In this document: one piece after another, positions 1 to 12,028 of the stretch
Position numbering within the stretch: position 1 is the first letter of the stretch
Layout of the letters: the number at the start of each line of letters is the position of its first letter
Assembly (NCBI RefSeq): GCF_008831285.2
Contig: NC_045147.1
Coordinates: 11,721,427-11,785,426, forward strand
Reading direction: 5' to 3'
DNA from: Nymphaea colorata
Taxonomy: Eukaryota; Streptophyta; Magnoliopsida; Nymphaeales; Nymphaeaceae
DNA length: 64,000 nt
Translations under genes and position numbers: made by a program
The notes under the pieces: model-generated
Told to the model about the DNA's origin: nothing
What the model saw: only the letters and a program-made list of their open reading frames with translations
Database searches by the model: none

Positions 1-1160
1 GTAATGGTGAGGTATTGAAGAGCCCCAACTGTCTGGCGATATAGTGTGGCATCTGAGAAGCATGTTCCAACCTTTGTCAGTGAGGAATTTGCTGGTAGAA
101 GCGTTGAGATAGGCTTGACACCAGTCATATGTGTTCGAGCCAAAATGTCAATGATATATTTTTGTTGTGACAGGAGCAGTCCTTCTGTTGTTGGAATAGC
201 CTCAATACCCAAGAAATAATGTAACTCGTCGAGATCTTTAGGAGAGAAGGTTGTACTGAGGCGATGAATTAATTCAGTAACCTGTACAGTAGAGTTACTT
301 GTGATTAGAATATCATCAACATAAACCATGATAATGATCCTAACTTAATCTGTAATCAAGGTGAACAATGAGGTGTCAGCTTGAGACATTTTAAAGCCCA
401 TATGAGATAGTGCCTGACTGAGACGATGAGACCAGGCTCTTGGAGCTTGTTTAAGTCCATAGATTGCTTTATGAAGTTTGCACACATAAGATGGGTGATG
501 TCGATCCTCAAATCCTGAAGGTTGAGCCATATATACATATTCAATCAGATCTCCATGAAGGAATGCATTATTGACATCAAGTTGTTTTATAGGCTATTTG
601 AGGGAAGTAGAGAGAGATAAAATAGTGCGCACGGTGGCTGGTTTTACAACAGGGCCGAATGTTTCATAGTAGTCGATGCCTTCAATTTGATCATAGCCTT
701 TGGCGACCAATCGAGCCTTGTAACGTTCCAAAGTTCCATCAGTTTTACGTTTAATCTTGAAGATCCATTTACACCCTATAATGGTATATCTTCGGTTTGG
801 TGGAACAAGAGTCCATGTTCCATTTTGATGAAGAGCTTGCATTTCTTTGGCCATAGCCTCTTGCCAATGGACTGACTTGAGTGCTTGGACATAAGTTGTT
901 GGTTCCTGATTGGATCAGTATTGAGTTACAAGAGCAGTGGGAAGAGGGTAGGGTGTTGGAAAAGAGAGTTTGGGTTTTCTCATACCATCTTGTGACCGAG
1001 TGAACATACTATGGGTTCGAAGAGATGGCATTTGAGGATCTGTAGTTGGAGGTTCGGCAGGCATAAGTGTTGTGGATTGGGTGACATTTGGTTCACATGT
1101 AGAACTAGTTAGATTGGATGGTGGCTGACCTGAGGGATTGTTGGGTAAGGGAGGTATCAC
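1..1160 (-). pseudogene. R1 reverse transcriptase, partial
   Basis: A linker with the common copia motif HSMFTRSQDG (about 1000) leads into the RVT_2 reverse transcriptase: GTWTLVPP, CKWIFKIKR, RLVAKGYDQ and ETFGPVVKPAT at 600-850, then [13 protein letters not shown] near 460 and the catalytic YVDD near 310-325. Two in-frame stops interrupt it, one at 594-596 and one at about 345. The sequence runs to base 1 at GALQYLTIT, just before the RNase H domain, which is outside the window. Confidence 0.9.
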
Positions 1161-1217
1161 ATGTAAAAGAATAGGTATTGGTGTGGTGGTAGGATGGGTA
1201 ACATCAAGTGATTTTGG

Positions 1218-2629
1218 CTAATCGAGGAATGGAAAATTTGACTCCTTGAACACAACATGTCGGCTGACAATGATTTTGGAACTTTGTAGGTTGTTACATA
1301 AGTATCCCTTGTGGACATTAGAGTACCCAAGAAAGATGTGCTTGGAGGATTTGGGCTGAACCTTGTGGTCGCGATAAGATTGTAGGTTTGGGTAGACAGC
1401 GCAGCCAAACACTCGCAAAAAGGAATAATCTGGAGGTTGTTTGTGTAGAGTTTCAAAGGGAGACTTGCCTTTGAGTCTGGTTGTAGGAACACGGTTCAAT
1501 AAGTATGCTACTGTGCTGAAAGCATATGTCCAAAATTCTGCTGGAATGCCTCCATGTTTAAGAAGAGAGACCAGTTTCTTCAATGGTGTGATGTTTCCTT
1601 TCAGCAGTGCCATTCTGCTCATGTGTATGAAGGCATGAGATTTTTCTTTCAATAGCATGATCTTGAAAGAATTTGTTAAGCACTATATACTCACCACCAC
1701 CTTCAGATTGGAAAAATTTAATTTTTGTAGCATACATATTTTCAACTTTCACCTTGAATGCTTTGAACGCCTTTTCAACATCAGACTTATATGCTAGAAA
1801 GTAAATCCATGTAAACTTAGAGTATTCGTACATAGTATCGATATATGTCTTTGCTAATCATGGGCACTGGACCCCAGACATCCGAGTGAACAACTGCTAA
1901 AGGTTTAGTGGCCTTATGATCAGATTGGGTAAATGGAAGTGCATGTGACTTCCCAGATTGGCAAGCATCACAAAAATAATTGTTTTTGACATCATAATCA
2001 AAAGGAAGTTGAAATTGTCCCAAAATAAAATTAACAGTATTCAAGGCAGGATGTCCTAGTCTAGCATGCCATCTACTAACTGGCGTCCGTTCTCCATATA
2101 ATGCCACCTTTTCAATTTGACGCTGATTGATTTCTGGTTGTGGGAGTTGAAGACGATAAAGGCCATTGTTACTTTTTCCTTGAAGTATCACCACCCCTGT
2201 ACGCTGGTCCTTCACCACACAATAATCAGTAGAAAATTCAAACACAACTTGTTTATCCTTGCAACATTTATTTACAGATAACAGATTTGGAACCATTTTA
2301 GGAGCATGAAGAATATTACGCAAGGCAACAGTAGATTTAGGAAGATGGAAGAAAGCTGACCCAATATTTTTAATGTACACACTTGTTCCATCTCCAACCT
2401 TGACGGTGTCATTGCCTTCATAAGGTTCATGAATAGTCATCAACCCAAGAGAATTAGTGATGTGATGGGTTGCTCCTGTGTCAGGGATCCAGTTTGCATC
2501 ATCTAGCATATGGGGAGCTGAGTGATATACCTGAGCATTTGAGGATGGTGACGAGTTCATGTTGGTAATAGTTGCTCCGTTGTGATCTTTCTTTGCTATT
2601 TTAAAGCAAGTCTTGGCACTATGACCCAT
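1218..2629 (-). pseudogene. R1 protease and integrase region
   Basis: The aspartic protease box WIPDTGATHHIT lies near 2480. The gag-pre-integrase motif (RWHARLGHP, then CDACQSGKSHALPF) lies near 1910-2080. The integrase core starts HSDVWGP near 1870. The second catalytic position reads QSEGGGEY where the family has QSDGGGEY, an Asp-to-Glu change. The third acidic residue is kept in HEQNGTAERKH. The region is split over three frames (1817-2629, 1558-1833, 1218-1658). It cannot make an active integrase without repair. Confidence 0.85.
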
Positions 2630-3443
2630 TTTATCACAAAATTGACAAATAATACGTTTTTTTCACCAAAATCAGACCTGCCATGTCCTGCATCAGATCT
2701 GCCACGGCCTCGACCACGACTCCTTTGAATCATTGAGGACTGTCTTCGGTTGAAATTTTTCCTTGTCGTTGAATATGGTTGGGCATAATGGGCAGTAGGA
2801 GTAAATGTTTCATGCTCAAAATTATGATCTTTAAGTTGTGTCTCTTGAGTGAGTAGTAGGCCGTGCAAGTCACTAAGAGATATCGGATCTACTCGAGTGG
2901 TCAAAGAAGTTTTGAAAGCTGAGTATTCTCGAGGAAGTCCTCTCAAGATGAGCATAATTAAGTCTTCCTCTTCTACTGGTATAAAAATAATCATCCATAG
3001 TTAAATTTCCTTTTCGAAGTCCTTGTAGTTGTTCCTTGAGTTGCATGATTCTTGAGTGGGAATGAGCAGCATAGGATCTTTTAAAAGCATTCCATACTTC
3101 ATATGACGGCTTGAGCCCAACTACTTGCGCAAGTATAGTTTCAGACAATGAGGAGATAATACAACTTAAGAGAAGTTCATCTTGCCTCATCCAAGTCACA
3201 TATTCAAGATTAATAGATTGAGATCTCCCATCACTACTAGTGATATATTGGTTCGGACATGGTTTAGAACCATCGATGAACCCAAGCAAATCATATGAAT
3301 ATAACAAAGGTAGAAATTGCTAAAAAATTATCCACAGTCAACTTGATGTTCAAGTATTGCTGTAAAGTGGTTGGTGCAGGCAGTAAAGGTAAAGCAATAC
3401 CTTGCAATGGCGTCTGAGTTACAGCTCTGTTTGATGCCATCAT
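2590..3443 (-). pseudogene. R1 gag (UBN2-type capsid/nucleocapsid), frameshifted
   Basis: Gag packages the element RNA. The start is taken as a double ATG at 3443, giving MMASNRAVTQTPLQG, a typical copia gag N-terminus. The frame breaks near 3320 and resumes as LPLLYSYDLLGFIDGS. The capsid region follows (about 2870-3310), then an Arg/Gly-rich linker and an intact CX2CX4HX4C knuckle (CQFC...GHSAKTC) near 2600-2650. Another frame change just before the knuckle separates it from the linker. At least two shifts make gag non-functional. Confidence 0.85.
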
Positions 3444-3997
3444 GAATCACAAATCTGATCAAGTTTGGAGCCGTTGAATCCTCAACGGAATGAAGGTACT
3501 TTCTGCTATAAACTTGCAGTGAACGATCACCTGAGGAGACAACACGAGTCAATAAACAAGAAGGGCAGAAATCAGCAACCGTTCTTCCTGCTTCTCAACC
3601 AGCGATGCTTCAAAAATCAAGTGCTTCTTTCTCCAAGGCCCAAAAAATCTGCAAATGCATTGGAAGCATCTGCACACGTCCAGGAAACGTTTGGATTCCT
3701 GCTCGATAGCTGGAGTGACCGATTTTGACAACGCCAGCACAAAAAGATACCGTGAATAGGTAGGCAGAACTGCCTCTTTTCTGCCTCCGTTTCAGCAACA
3801 GGGAGCAATCATTTATTTCCTCTGGCTCCAGAAAAATGCAGAAACGCCTTGGGGAATGATATGCAGAACCCTTGGGTTATTCTAGACTCTACCCAACGAC
3901 AAGAGTTGTCGGACTTGAACACACCAGTAGAGATTCTCACCATGAGTGGTGATTTCCGGTGGAAGGCGCAATCTGTTTTCAACAGCTGCTTTTCACA

Positions 3998-4009
3998 GCT
4001 CTGATACCA
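3998..4009 (-). other. primer-binding site of R1
   Basis: The minus strand reads TGGTATCAGAGC, the usual copia primer-binding site complementary to the 3' end of initiator-methionine tRNA. It follows the LTR end after a short spacer. Confidence 0.85.
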
Positions 4010-4012
4010 TAT

Positions 4013-4393
4013 TGAAAAACAAGGAGGAGAGAATGAGAGACACAGAGCTTAACGTGGTTCGGAGAATGATTCTCCTACACCCACAATGATCCTCTCTCAC
4101 AGATTATTCTAAGTGAGGTTTCATTATTTATAGAGGAATACATCTCGTCAATCTTGGAAAGATGTCTTTCCTTTTGTTTACAGTTTGGCTTATTCATCCG
4201 TTGGGATTTTCTTCCCTTTGTTGGCTTGACAGTTTCTTCTTCCTTGCTATTGTAATCATGGGATTTTATCAGTTGACGCTGGTTTTTTTTTTCAATTTTC
4301 TTGCCTTTGTCTTCAGCTTGTTTTTCTTGCCTTTGTGGTGTGTTTCCAGAATCACCGCTAGATTGGGATTTCGTTGGATCTGCTATGCTAACA
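4013..4393 (-). repeat. 5' LTR of R1
   Basis: On the minus strand it starts TGTTAGCAT at 4393 and ends TTTTTCA at 4013, two bases before the primer-binding site. Length is about 381 bp. The right boundary is supported by the start of R2 LTR homology at 4394. The partner LTR is off the window, so the ends come from one copy only. Confidence 0.75.
4125..4132 (-). promoter_or_regulatory. TATA box in the R1 LTR
   Basis: TATAAATA on the minus strand, about 115 bp before the LTR end. Position and sequence fit the U3/R promoter of a copia LTR. Confidence 0.5.
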
Positions 4394-4644
4394 CAATATT
4401 GGTGTTGAAAACTTGATCTTATGCTCGCACCCCTGTGATTTCAATTTTCAGCAGTTTTGTGCATGTCCAACTATCAAACTAGTTGGTTTGGGCTGTTTTA
4501 TTGTTGTTAAAAGCTGCCAATAGCTGCGTAATTTTGGACACATATATTGTTGAAGTTTGGGAGCATTTGTGTTAGCTTTGAGAGTTGTTTTTGGCTGGTT
4601 ATTGTCTTCTTAAACATTCTTTTTAGGAGAAAACATCTATAACA
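4394..4644 (+). repeat. R2 5' LTR, right-hand 251 bp
   Basis: Aligns almost base for base with 8288-8539 of the 3' LTR, with scattered substitutions. It ends ATAACA before the primer site. The left 560 bp or so of this LTR are absent because R1 inserted at 4393/4394. Confidence 0.85.
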
Positions 4645-4646
4645 AA

Positions 4647-4662
4647 GTGGGATCAAAGCGCC
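4647..4662 (+). other. R2 primer-binding site, degenerate
   Basis: GTGGGATCAAAGCGCC stands two bases after the LTR end. It resembles the copia consensus TGGTATCAGAGC with substitutions, in keeping with an old element. Confidence 0.6.
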
Positions 4663-4691
4663 AGGTTTGTTGTGTGCATTCTTATTGAAGG

Positions 4692-5606
4692 ATGAAATCA
4701 ACCCCCACTAAAATGGTCTCTCTAAATGGGAACAATTGGACTATATGGAAAGCAAAAATGGAGGATTTGCTGTATTGTAAAGATTTGTATGCACTCATTG
4801 AAAACCAGAAGCCAACGAATATGACAGATGAAAAATGAAAGTTATTAAACAGGAAAACTATTGGCACTATCAGACAATGGTTAGATGACAGTGTTTTTTA
4901 TTTGGTATACGCAGAGATGAGTGCGAAGTCATTATGGCAGAAGTTGCATGATCTTTATGAGAAGAAAACAGCTGGAAACAAGGCGTTCTTGATTAAGCAA
5001 TTGATAAATCTGAAACTTAGAGAGGGAAAACCAGTGTCAGAACATTTGAATGAACTGCAGAGCATAATCAATTAGTTGTCGGCAATGAAAATGATATTAG
5101 ATAATGAGTTACAAGCACTCTTATTGTTCAGTTCTCTTCCTGATAGTTGGGAGACTTTAGATGTTTCTTTGAGCAACTCCACTCCAAATGGTGTGCTAAC
5201 GATGAAGCATGTAACCACCAGCATTTTAAATTGAGAAATAAGGAGAAAGTCTCTTGGCACTAGTAGCTCACAAGTGCTAGTGATGGAAGACAGGGGCAGG
5301 CAAAAGAACCGCAACAAATGGCATGACAGATCAAAATTTAAGTTCAAATCAAGACCCAAGATGACAGGTAAATTCTTTCACTGTGGTATTCCAGGTCACA
5401 AGAAGATTGATTGCAGGAAATGGAAAGAAGAAAATGAACAGAAAAAGAAGAGTCAAGAGAATGTGAAGCCAAAAGAATACACTGCAATTGCTTCAGATGA
5501 TGAAGTAGTATTATTTTTATCTGAAGAAAATGATTGTCTTACAGTTCAGAATTGTGATTCTACATGGATTTTAGATACTGGGGCATCATATCATGCCACC
5601 ATGTAG
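4692..5606 (+). pseudogene. R2 gag and protease start, three in-frame stops
   Basis: The ATG at 4692 opens a gag frame (MKSTPTKMVSLNG, then NNWTIWKAKM) like the TNT1-94 class. The frame runs through to 5606 but has stops at 4836 (TGA), 5073 (TAG) and 5232 (TGA). The zinc knuckle near 5370-5415 has lost its first cysteine (KFFHCGIPGHKKIDC). The protease box WILDTGASYHATM is at about 5566. It is dead but was once a single frame. Confidence 0.85.
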
Positions 5607-7640
5607 AGAGTTGTTCTTATCCTACAGAGCATGTGATCTTGGAGTAGTTCACATGGGCAACAATGACATTTCGAGCATTGTTGGGATATGAGATGTTTGC
5701 ATTGAGACGAGCACAAGATGCAAATTGACTTTGAGAGATGTGAGGCATGTTCCAGGTCTTAGAATCAATCTGATTTCTGCAGGAAAACTAAGTGAAGATT
5801 GATATTGTACTTCGTTTAGTCAGACAGGTTAGAAACTGACAAAGGGGGCAATAGTATTGTCTAAAGGTAGCAGATTTGACTTTTTGTATGGTATGAAATC
5901 TCGAATCAATAGTGTTGAGGTAAATGCAGTTACTGATGGCACTTCGTCAGATTTGTGGCATAAGATATTAGGTCACATGAGTCAAAAAGGAATTGATTTG
6001 TTCACCAAGAAGAATTTGTTACTAAAGGCAGATGGTGCACAGTTATCTCTTTGTGATCATTGTTTGATTGGTAAGTTGCATAGAGTTTCTTTTCAGAAAA
6101 AACGCTCTTCAAAAACTAAAGATGTATTGGATTTAGTTTATTCAGATATGTGTAGACCTATAAATGTCATGGGAGACATAAAGTCAGGTGTGAATGCTGG
6201 TGGTATTCATGAGCCAACCTATGCAGAACCTAAGGAATTTTCATCTGAGCATGGTGAAACTGATGAAAATGTAGATGAAGAAGAAATAGAGGCAGATGAG
6301 TAGTATACAGATGGTAGCCCTATAGAGACTCAAACTGATCATGAGCATGAGTTAGAGGGAGAGCTTCTTTCACGTTCAGAACCAATTAAGGAGCAATTGG
6401 GAAAAGGTAAAAAAACACGTATACCATCTACTAGATATTCTACTGATAAATATATTATATTTACAGATAGTGGAGAGCCAGAATCTTATTCAGAGTTGCT
6501 AGATGATGTGCATAAAGATAAATGGATTAAAGCTATGCAGGAGGAGATGAATTTTTTGTATAAGAATCACACTTTTGATTTGGTAGAGTTACCAAAAGTA
6601 AGCAAGTGTTGCAAAACAAGTGGGTCTGCAAGTTTAAAAATAAAGGTCACGACAAGTTGAGATACAAAGCTTGGTTAGTGGTGAAAAGTTTCAAGCAGGA
6701 AAGAGGTATTGATTTTGATGAAATTTTTTCTTATGTGGTTAAAATGTCATCTATCAGGGTAATACTTGAGTTGATGGTATATCTAGACTTGGAGTTGGAA
6801 CAGTTAGATGTAAAAACTGTTTTTCTTCATGGAGATCTAGAAGAAGAAATCTACATGACACAGCTAGAATGTCTTGTAGTTGCTAGGAAGAAGCACATAG
6901 TTTGCAAGTTAAAGAAAAGGTTGTATGGACTTAAGCAAGCACCTAGGAAATGGTACAAGAAATTTGATGTTTTTATGATAAATCAAAAGTATCGCAGGTC
7001 AGCCGTAGATCACTGTGTCTATATCAGAGAGTTCTCATCAGGTAACTTCATTATCTTGTTGTTATATGTAGGTGACATGCTTACTGTTGGATAAGATTGT
7101 CAATTGCTTAGCTAATTGAAGAAGGACATGGTAAGTTCTTTGATATGAAAGACTTGGGGTCAGCACAACAATTTTTAGGCATGAGGATTGTTCGTGATAG
7201 GAAGACCAATAAGTTGTGATTATCACAAGAGAAATACATTGAAAATGTGTTTAGCAAGTTCAACATGAAAGATGTCAAAACAGTAAGTACGTCTTTAACA
7301 GTACATTTTAAATTCAGAAATGAGCAATACTCATCCTCAATAGATGAGAAAGAAAGAATTGAGAATATACCATATATCTCTGCAGTAGGGAGTCTCATGT
7401 ATGCTATGGTTATGCAGTTGGTGTAATTAGCAAGTTTTTGTCAAATCCAGCCAAAGTGTTATACACTTGATGAAGAATTCAGCGTTCCACTCAAGGACCA
7501 AGCACATTGATGTCAGATATCAATGGATTTGTGATGTGTTTAAGCAAAAAACTGATCCAGTTAGAGAAGATACATACAGAGAAGAATCCTGCAGATATGA
7601 TGACGACGTCTCTACATAAAGAGAAGCATGACATGTATAG
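5607..7640 (+). pseudogene. R2 pol remnant with integrase and RNase H deletions
   Basis: After a frame break, the gag-pre-integrase box LWHKILGHMS and the Cys pair CDHCLIGK occur near 5955-6075. Integrase begins LVYSDMCRP and then jumps directly to the acidic inter-domain linker (about 6185-6300), so the DDE core is deleted. Reverse transcriptase covers 6397-7094 with a frameshift near 6640. Its active site reads YVGD rather than YVDD. After 7440 only the tail of RNase H (SRTKHIDVR) remains. No enzymatic activity is expected. Confidence 0.85.
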
Positions 7641-7722
7641 AGTCCTAGTTGGGATGACTACCTTTAAGGCAGTCTAATAATTTTATTTATTTTGTAGGTA
7701 TGATGAGGCTGGAGGGAGAGTT

Positions 7723-8539
7723 TGTTGGGTCGGGTCCAGCCTCAAGTGAGGACTCGGCCCGACCCGTCACTTAAGTGACGGGCGGAGGAAAAGGGGAAGG
7801 CACCCGATGGTGCCCCCATCGCCCTTACATCTCTCTCTCTCTCTCTCTTGGGTTTTCTTTTGGGGAAAAAGAAAAGAGATCTCCCTCTTCTGGCTGCACA
7901 CAACAAGAGGAGAAGGAGAAGAGGAAGGCAAGGAAGAGAAGAAGGAGAAATCGCAGCAAGGTTGCATGTGTTGATTGGCACGTCAAGAAAAGAAAGGAAA
8001 GACAAAGAAGAAATGAAGGGAGTCGTCATTGGGTGATTCTTTCTTGTTTCTTTGAGGCTCTTTCTTTCATTCGTATAAGAGAGTGTTATTTCTCTCTTGA
8101 GTTCATTGTTTTTCATAAAACAGTAGGGATATTGCGGCTGGTGTATTTGACTTCTTTCTTGATATATAGAAAGTCTCTCTTGCCCGTGGTTTTTTACTCC
8201 ATTATTGGGGGGGTGGGGGGAGGTTTACGTAAATTAGTGTCTCTTATTTTCTGCATTATTTAGCATATATTTTGATATATATTGCTGCAATATTGGTGTT
8301 AGAAACTTGATCGTAATGCTCGTAGCTTTGTGATTTCGATTTTCAGCAGTTTTGTGCATGTTCGACTATCAAGCTAATTGGTTTGGGCTGTTTTATTGTT
8401 GTTGAAAGCTGTCATTAGCTGCCTAATTATTGGACACATATATTGTTGAAGTTTGGGAGCGTTTGTGTTAGCTTTCAGAGTTGTTTTTGGCTGGTTATTG
8501 TCTTCTTAAACATTTTTTTGGGGAGAAAACATTATAACA
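7723..8539 (+). repeat. R2 3' LTR with preceding polypurine tract
   Basis: A purine-rich tract (GGAGGGAGAG at 7711-7720) precedes TGTTGGGTCGGG at 7723. The LTR ends TATAACA at 8539. Length is about 817 bp. The open frames at 7742-8263 are LTR sequence and not genes. A CT tract (7831-7849) and a G run (8206-8220) lie inside. Confidence 0.85.
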
Positions 8540-10004
8540 CTAATAGAGTAAGAAAACAATAAAATGTCATTTAAAAGAAGGTAAGAGCAAATACCGACCA
8601 AATTGAAGAGCAACTAAATTAAGTCCAACCGACGCATGCTTGGGACATTTAAACGTTATTCATGGAACTGCAATTGCATGACTGTAATTCAACAAATATC
8701 CAAACAAGAACGATCGAAACTAAGGATGAGACGGACTCAGCCCGTAGATAGAAGTCTACTGGTCCTTAGGTCACTTTATGACAAAAAAGATCAATCGACA
8801 GAACACATTTGCTTCTCAAATGCCATAAGTTTTTAGTTATCCTCAAAAGTCGGCATCCTTCCTTTCCAGGAAGTTGTGGCCGGAAGGGCCGCCGGCAGGC
8901 AGAAGAGCAATGCGCACCAAATTCGCAGCCCCTTCAGCCAGAGAGAAGTCGCTTGTGCCAAAGGTCATGTCAGTGATCACATAGCCAGGGTGCACGCTGT
9001 TGACACAAGTTTTGTCGCCCAATTCAAGGGCCAAGAGCCTCGTGTACGCGTACAACGCCATCTTGGAGATGGAATAAGAGGGATACTTGAGGGGCCATTT
9101 CTCCATGCCCTTCTCCGACTGCACGTCTTCAAGGAACATGGCCAACACACCATCGATCTTCTGCTCAGTCAAGCCCGTCGCGTCACACAGTTGCTCCCTC
9201 AACTTCTCGTCCCTTAGATGCTGTCACCACCATTGTTGATCTACAGTCAAAACTCTTTCCCAAGAAATATTGTGATACAATGGAGAACAGTAAAGTGCAT
9301 GGCTAGATTTTTTTTTTCTAAGGATGCAATATATAATTTTCAGGATTGATTCTTATAGTGACTAAATTAAAAATTTTATAAATATTAAACGGTAGATTTT
9401 AATTTTTCATAAACTGATGGGGCCATGGCCCCTGCCCTCGATCATGATATATATGTTATGGCCGCAGGGACCGCATTATGCATCAGAAATTAGCAAAATG
9501 TACAAAAGCCGCTCACCTTATAAGGATAAAAGCTGAACAAAATTTCACCCTATTAAATTACCAAAACACCCCATAGTAAAACGTGGGAACAAGTTTTTCC
9601 ATATTAGTGGCATCACATGGAAAATGTCTTTCAAGGGATGCCAATATATCTAATTTGAATCAGATATGATCGAAACATAAAAAATTCAGGTATAGAAAAA
9701 ACTTTTGTCTGATTAAGATAATTGAATCAGATTCTGATTTAAGAAATGGCGTTTTCGGATTCAAGTATATATAAATATCTGATCAGATTCAGATATGAAT
9801 ATAAAAATTGTATTCAGATCGGATTTGAATGGTGAAATTTCATTTCGGATTCGGATATACATTTTCTTCATTCAGATTTGGATCCGATTTTGAGTCCGAG
9901 TATGTGAACATCTAAAAGGTGAATGTAGTTAGGAGTATATATGGTTCAAATCCGATTTGTTGACATCCTTGCCCATGGTCCGGACATGTTCGGGCTCTTA
10001 GCAT

Positions 10005-10356
10005 CGATGTCACCAGAGTGTGGGGTGCAGGTGCCGGTGCCGGTGCCAGAGCGGTACATCCCAACAAATTTAGGTGCGGTGGTGTGGTGAGGATATTTTA
10101 TTATTAATTTATTATATATATAACAGAATAAACATGTATACATTATTACTGCAATTTAGTTATTAATGTATATAACATATTTGAATCATTGTATTGCATA
10201 AGAAAATATCAAAACAACATATATTATACATGTAATTTAGTAATATGACATGCTAACTGGGTTCGGGTGTGAGTCGGAGCCGCACCCATGTCCGGTGCAC
10301 ACCCATCTCGATGCGGCTCGGGTGCGGCAGTAAAATAGAAGGGTCTGGTGACTTAG
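10005..10356. mobile_element. hAT-type MITE in copy A intron 3
   Basis: A 352-bp insertion is absent from the colinear copy E (near 31040). It is flanked by an exact 8-bp repeat CTTAGCAT (9997-10004 and 10357-10364). The ends are imperfect inverted repeats: CGATGTCACCAGA at the left, and CTAAGTCACCAGA at the right when read on the minus strand. It has no coding capacity. An 8-bp TSD and short TIRs fit the hAT superfamily. Confidence 0.85.
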
Positions 10357-10752
10357 CTTAGCATATGTCCATCTTCGGAGTGGGTGGTATCCTCATTAAT
10401 GTGAAAGGAAACAACAAAAATTTGGGTGGATGAGCTCAAATATCAGACCGACCCACATGGCCGGTTCGGTCATATTCAATTTGAACTAATAGAAGAAGTT
10501 CATGTTAAAGAATTAGACTTACACATGATAGTCCATAGCTGGATGAGACGTTGACAATCCTGGGCTTGTAAGAAGAGGGGCGTAAGAGAGGAAGCAGCGC
10601 CTTGGTCAATCTCTTCGTTCCAGAGAAGTTGGTCTCTATGTTGTGCTTTGCCGATTCATACTTCTCCGAAATCCCCTCCGTCCATGTAGGATGTGCCTGT
10701 GCGCAAAAAGTGAGAGGAGAGAGATCAGCAAATCAGTATTGTGTAAATCACT

Positions 10753-10783
<31 letters not shown>

Positions 10784-11526
10784 CAGATCACTTGGGAAAG
10801 GGATGAAAACTAAACCTCTTAAATTCGTGTTAAAAAGTGTTTTAAACAGAATAGAAAACACTAATTCAACATAAATCATGTTTTAGTTGAAGTCATTCTT
10901 GTAAAAAAAAACAGATCTTTCTACTATCAAAATTTTGATGTTCTAAAAGTGATTAATTTGTTTATTATTAAAAAACATTATTTAAGTAAGAAAAGAACTA
11001 ACCTAATATAAGTTTATCACCAAATGACTCTTAATATCATGTCTATAAGGTTATATTGCAATAAACATATTTTAATAACTAAATTTCATTGGTCTTATTT
11101 TTGTCTCTTACCAAAAGTGGTCTACTTTTTACCAACTTTCTTATTTATATAGATAAGAAAGCGAAAGAGAGAAAAGTAATTGCTACATCTCATACCACTA
11201 GGTCATGGACAAAAACCAAACCACTCAAATTTGATTATTGAAGTACTTTTTTTTTTGTATATTCCAATCATATAGATATGCTCTTACGAATGTTTTCTGA
11301 GTTTAACATGCTTCTATAGCAATAAGAAAATGAACGGCTCTTATGACTTCAAAATTTTATTGGTAGCTTTTACACAATGGATAGAGCAATGGGGAGCTGC
11401 CGTGCGGCTCCTCTCCTGCCGCTGGTGGGGAGGAGAGGGAGAGGGAGAGGGGGGGAGGAGAGAGAGAGAGAGAGTTGAGGAAGCTAGGCCTTCCAATCTT
11501 TGATCGGATGTCCCAGTTCTGATGTT

Positions 11527-11528
<2 letters not shown>

Positions 11529-11584
<56 letters not shown>
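11529..11584. repeat. (TA)n microsatellite
   Basis: Uninterrupted alternating TA of about 55 bp at the edge of the copy A-specific insertion. A GA-rich stretch precedes it (11428-11475). Confidence 0.9.
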
Positions 11585-11586
<2 letters not shown>

Positions 11587-12028
11587 GTCACTAAAATGGT
11601 CGAATGGCTAAAAGGATTAAAAACTGTCACTAAAATCTTTAGTCATGCCCATGAGTGATGATTTGTGGACCGTGGTTTAAGTACATTTTTGGTAGTCTTA
11701 TCAAGGGTTAAATGTCTTTTGTCATCATTTTTATTCACGTCGCAACATGCAGCCAACTGATTTCAATTATGGATATTTAAAACTTTAGAAACCATACTTA
11801 TATATATATATATATACTAGAATAATGTGTTAGTCCGTTACCCCAATCAAGCTCTTACCTAGCAGTCATTCTATATGGATTGATTTTGGAGCTTGGTGCA
11901 GCTAGTCGCCTTTTCATTTACAAGCAAGTGATGCTGAGTGTGTGCAGAGCTTGGTGCAGTTAGTCGCTTTTTCATTTACAGGCAAGTGTTGCTGTGCATG
12001 TTTATGCTTCTAACCCCAACACCCATGG

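Larger units (their letters stand above)
1..4393 (-). mobile_element. Ty1/copia retrotransposon R1, 5' part, cut by the window edge
   Basis: Read on the minus strand, the order is LTR (right), tRNA-iMet-type primer site, gag with a CCHC zinc knuckle, protease, integrase, then reverse transcriptase reaching base 1. This is the Copia domain order. RNase H and the 3' LTR lie outside the window. The right end (4393) abuts sequence that aligns with the middle of the R2 3' LTR, so R1 is inserted in the R2 5' LTR. The coding part has several frameshifts and stops, so it is inactive as it stands. Confidence 0.9.
4394..8539 (+). mobile_element. Ty1/copia retrotransposon R2, internally deleted
   Basis: The element consists of a truncated 5' LTR (the rest displaced by R1), primer site, gag, protease, part of integrase, reverse transcriptase, polypurine tract and a full 3' LTR of about 817 bp. 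Most of the integrase core and of RNase H is missing. The 3' flank beginning at 8540 matches bases from about 29508 in the paralogous SDR copy E flank, which acts as an empty-site reference. R2 therefore inserted into the 3' flank of SDR copy A. The outer 5' LTR end and its TSD lie left of the window. Confidence 0.88.

Noticed and set aside
7742-8263. Open frames on both strands of about 124-162 codons
   Set aside because: They lie wholly inside the R2 3' LTR and are driven by CT- and GA-rich sequence.
10602-10874. 90-codon plus-strand frame
   Set aside because: It is antisense to SDR copy A exon 3 and runs into a TA/CA microsatellite.
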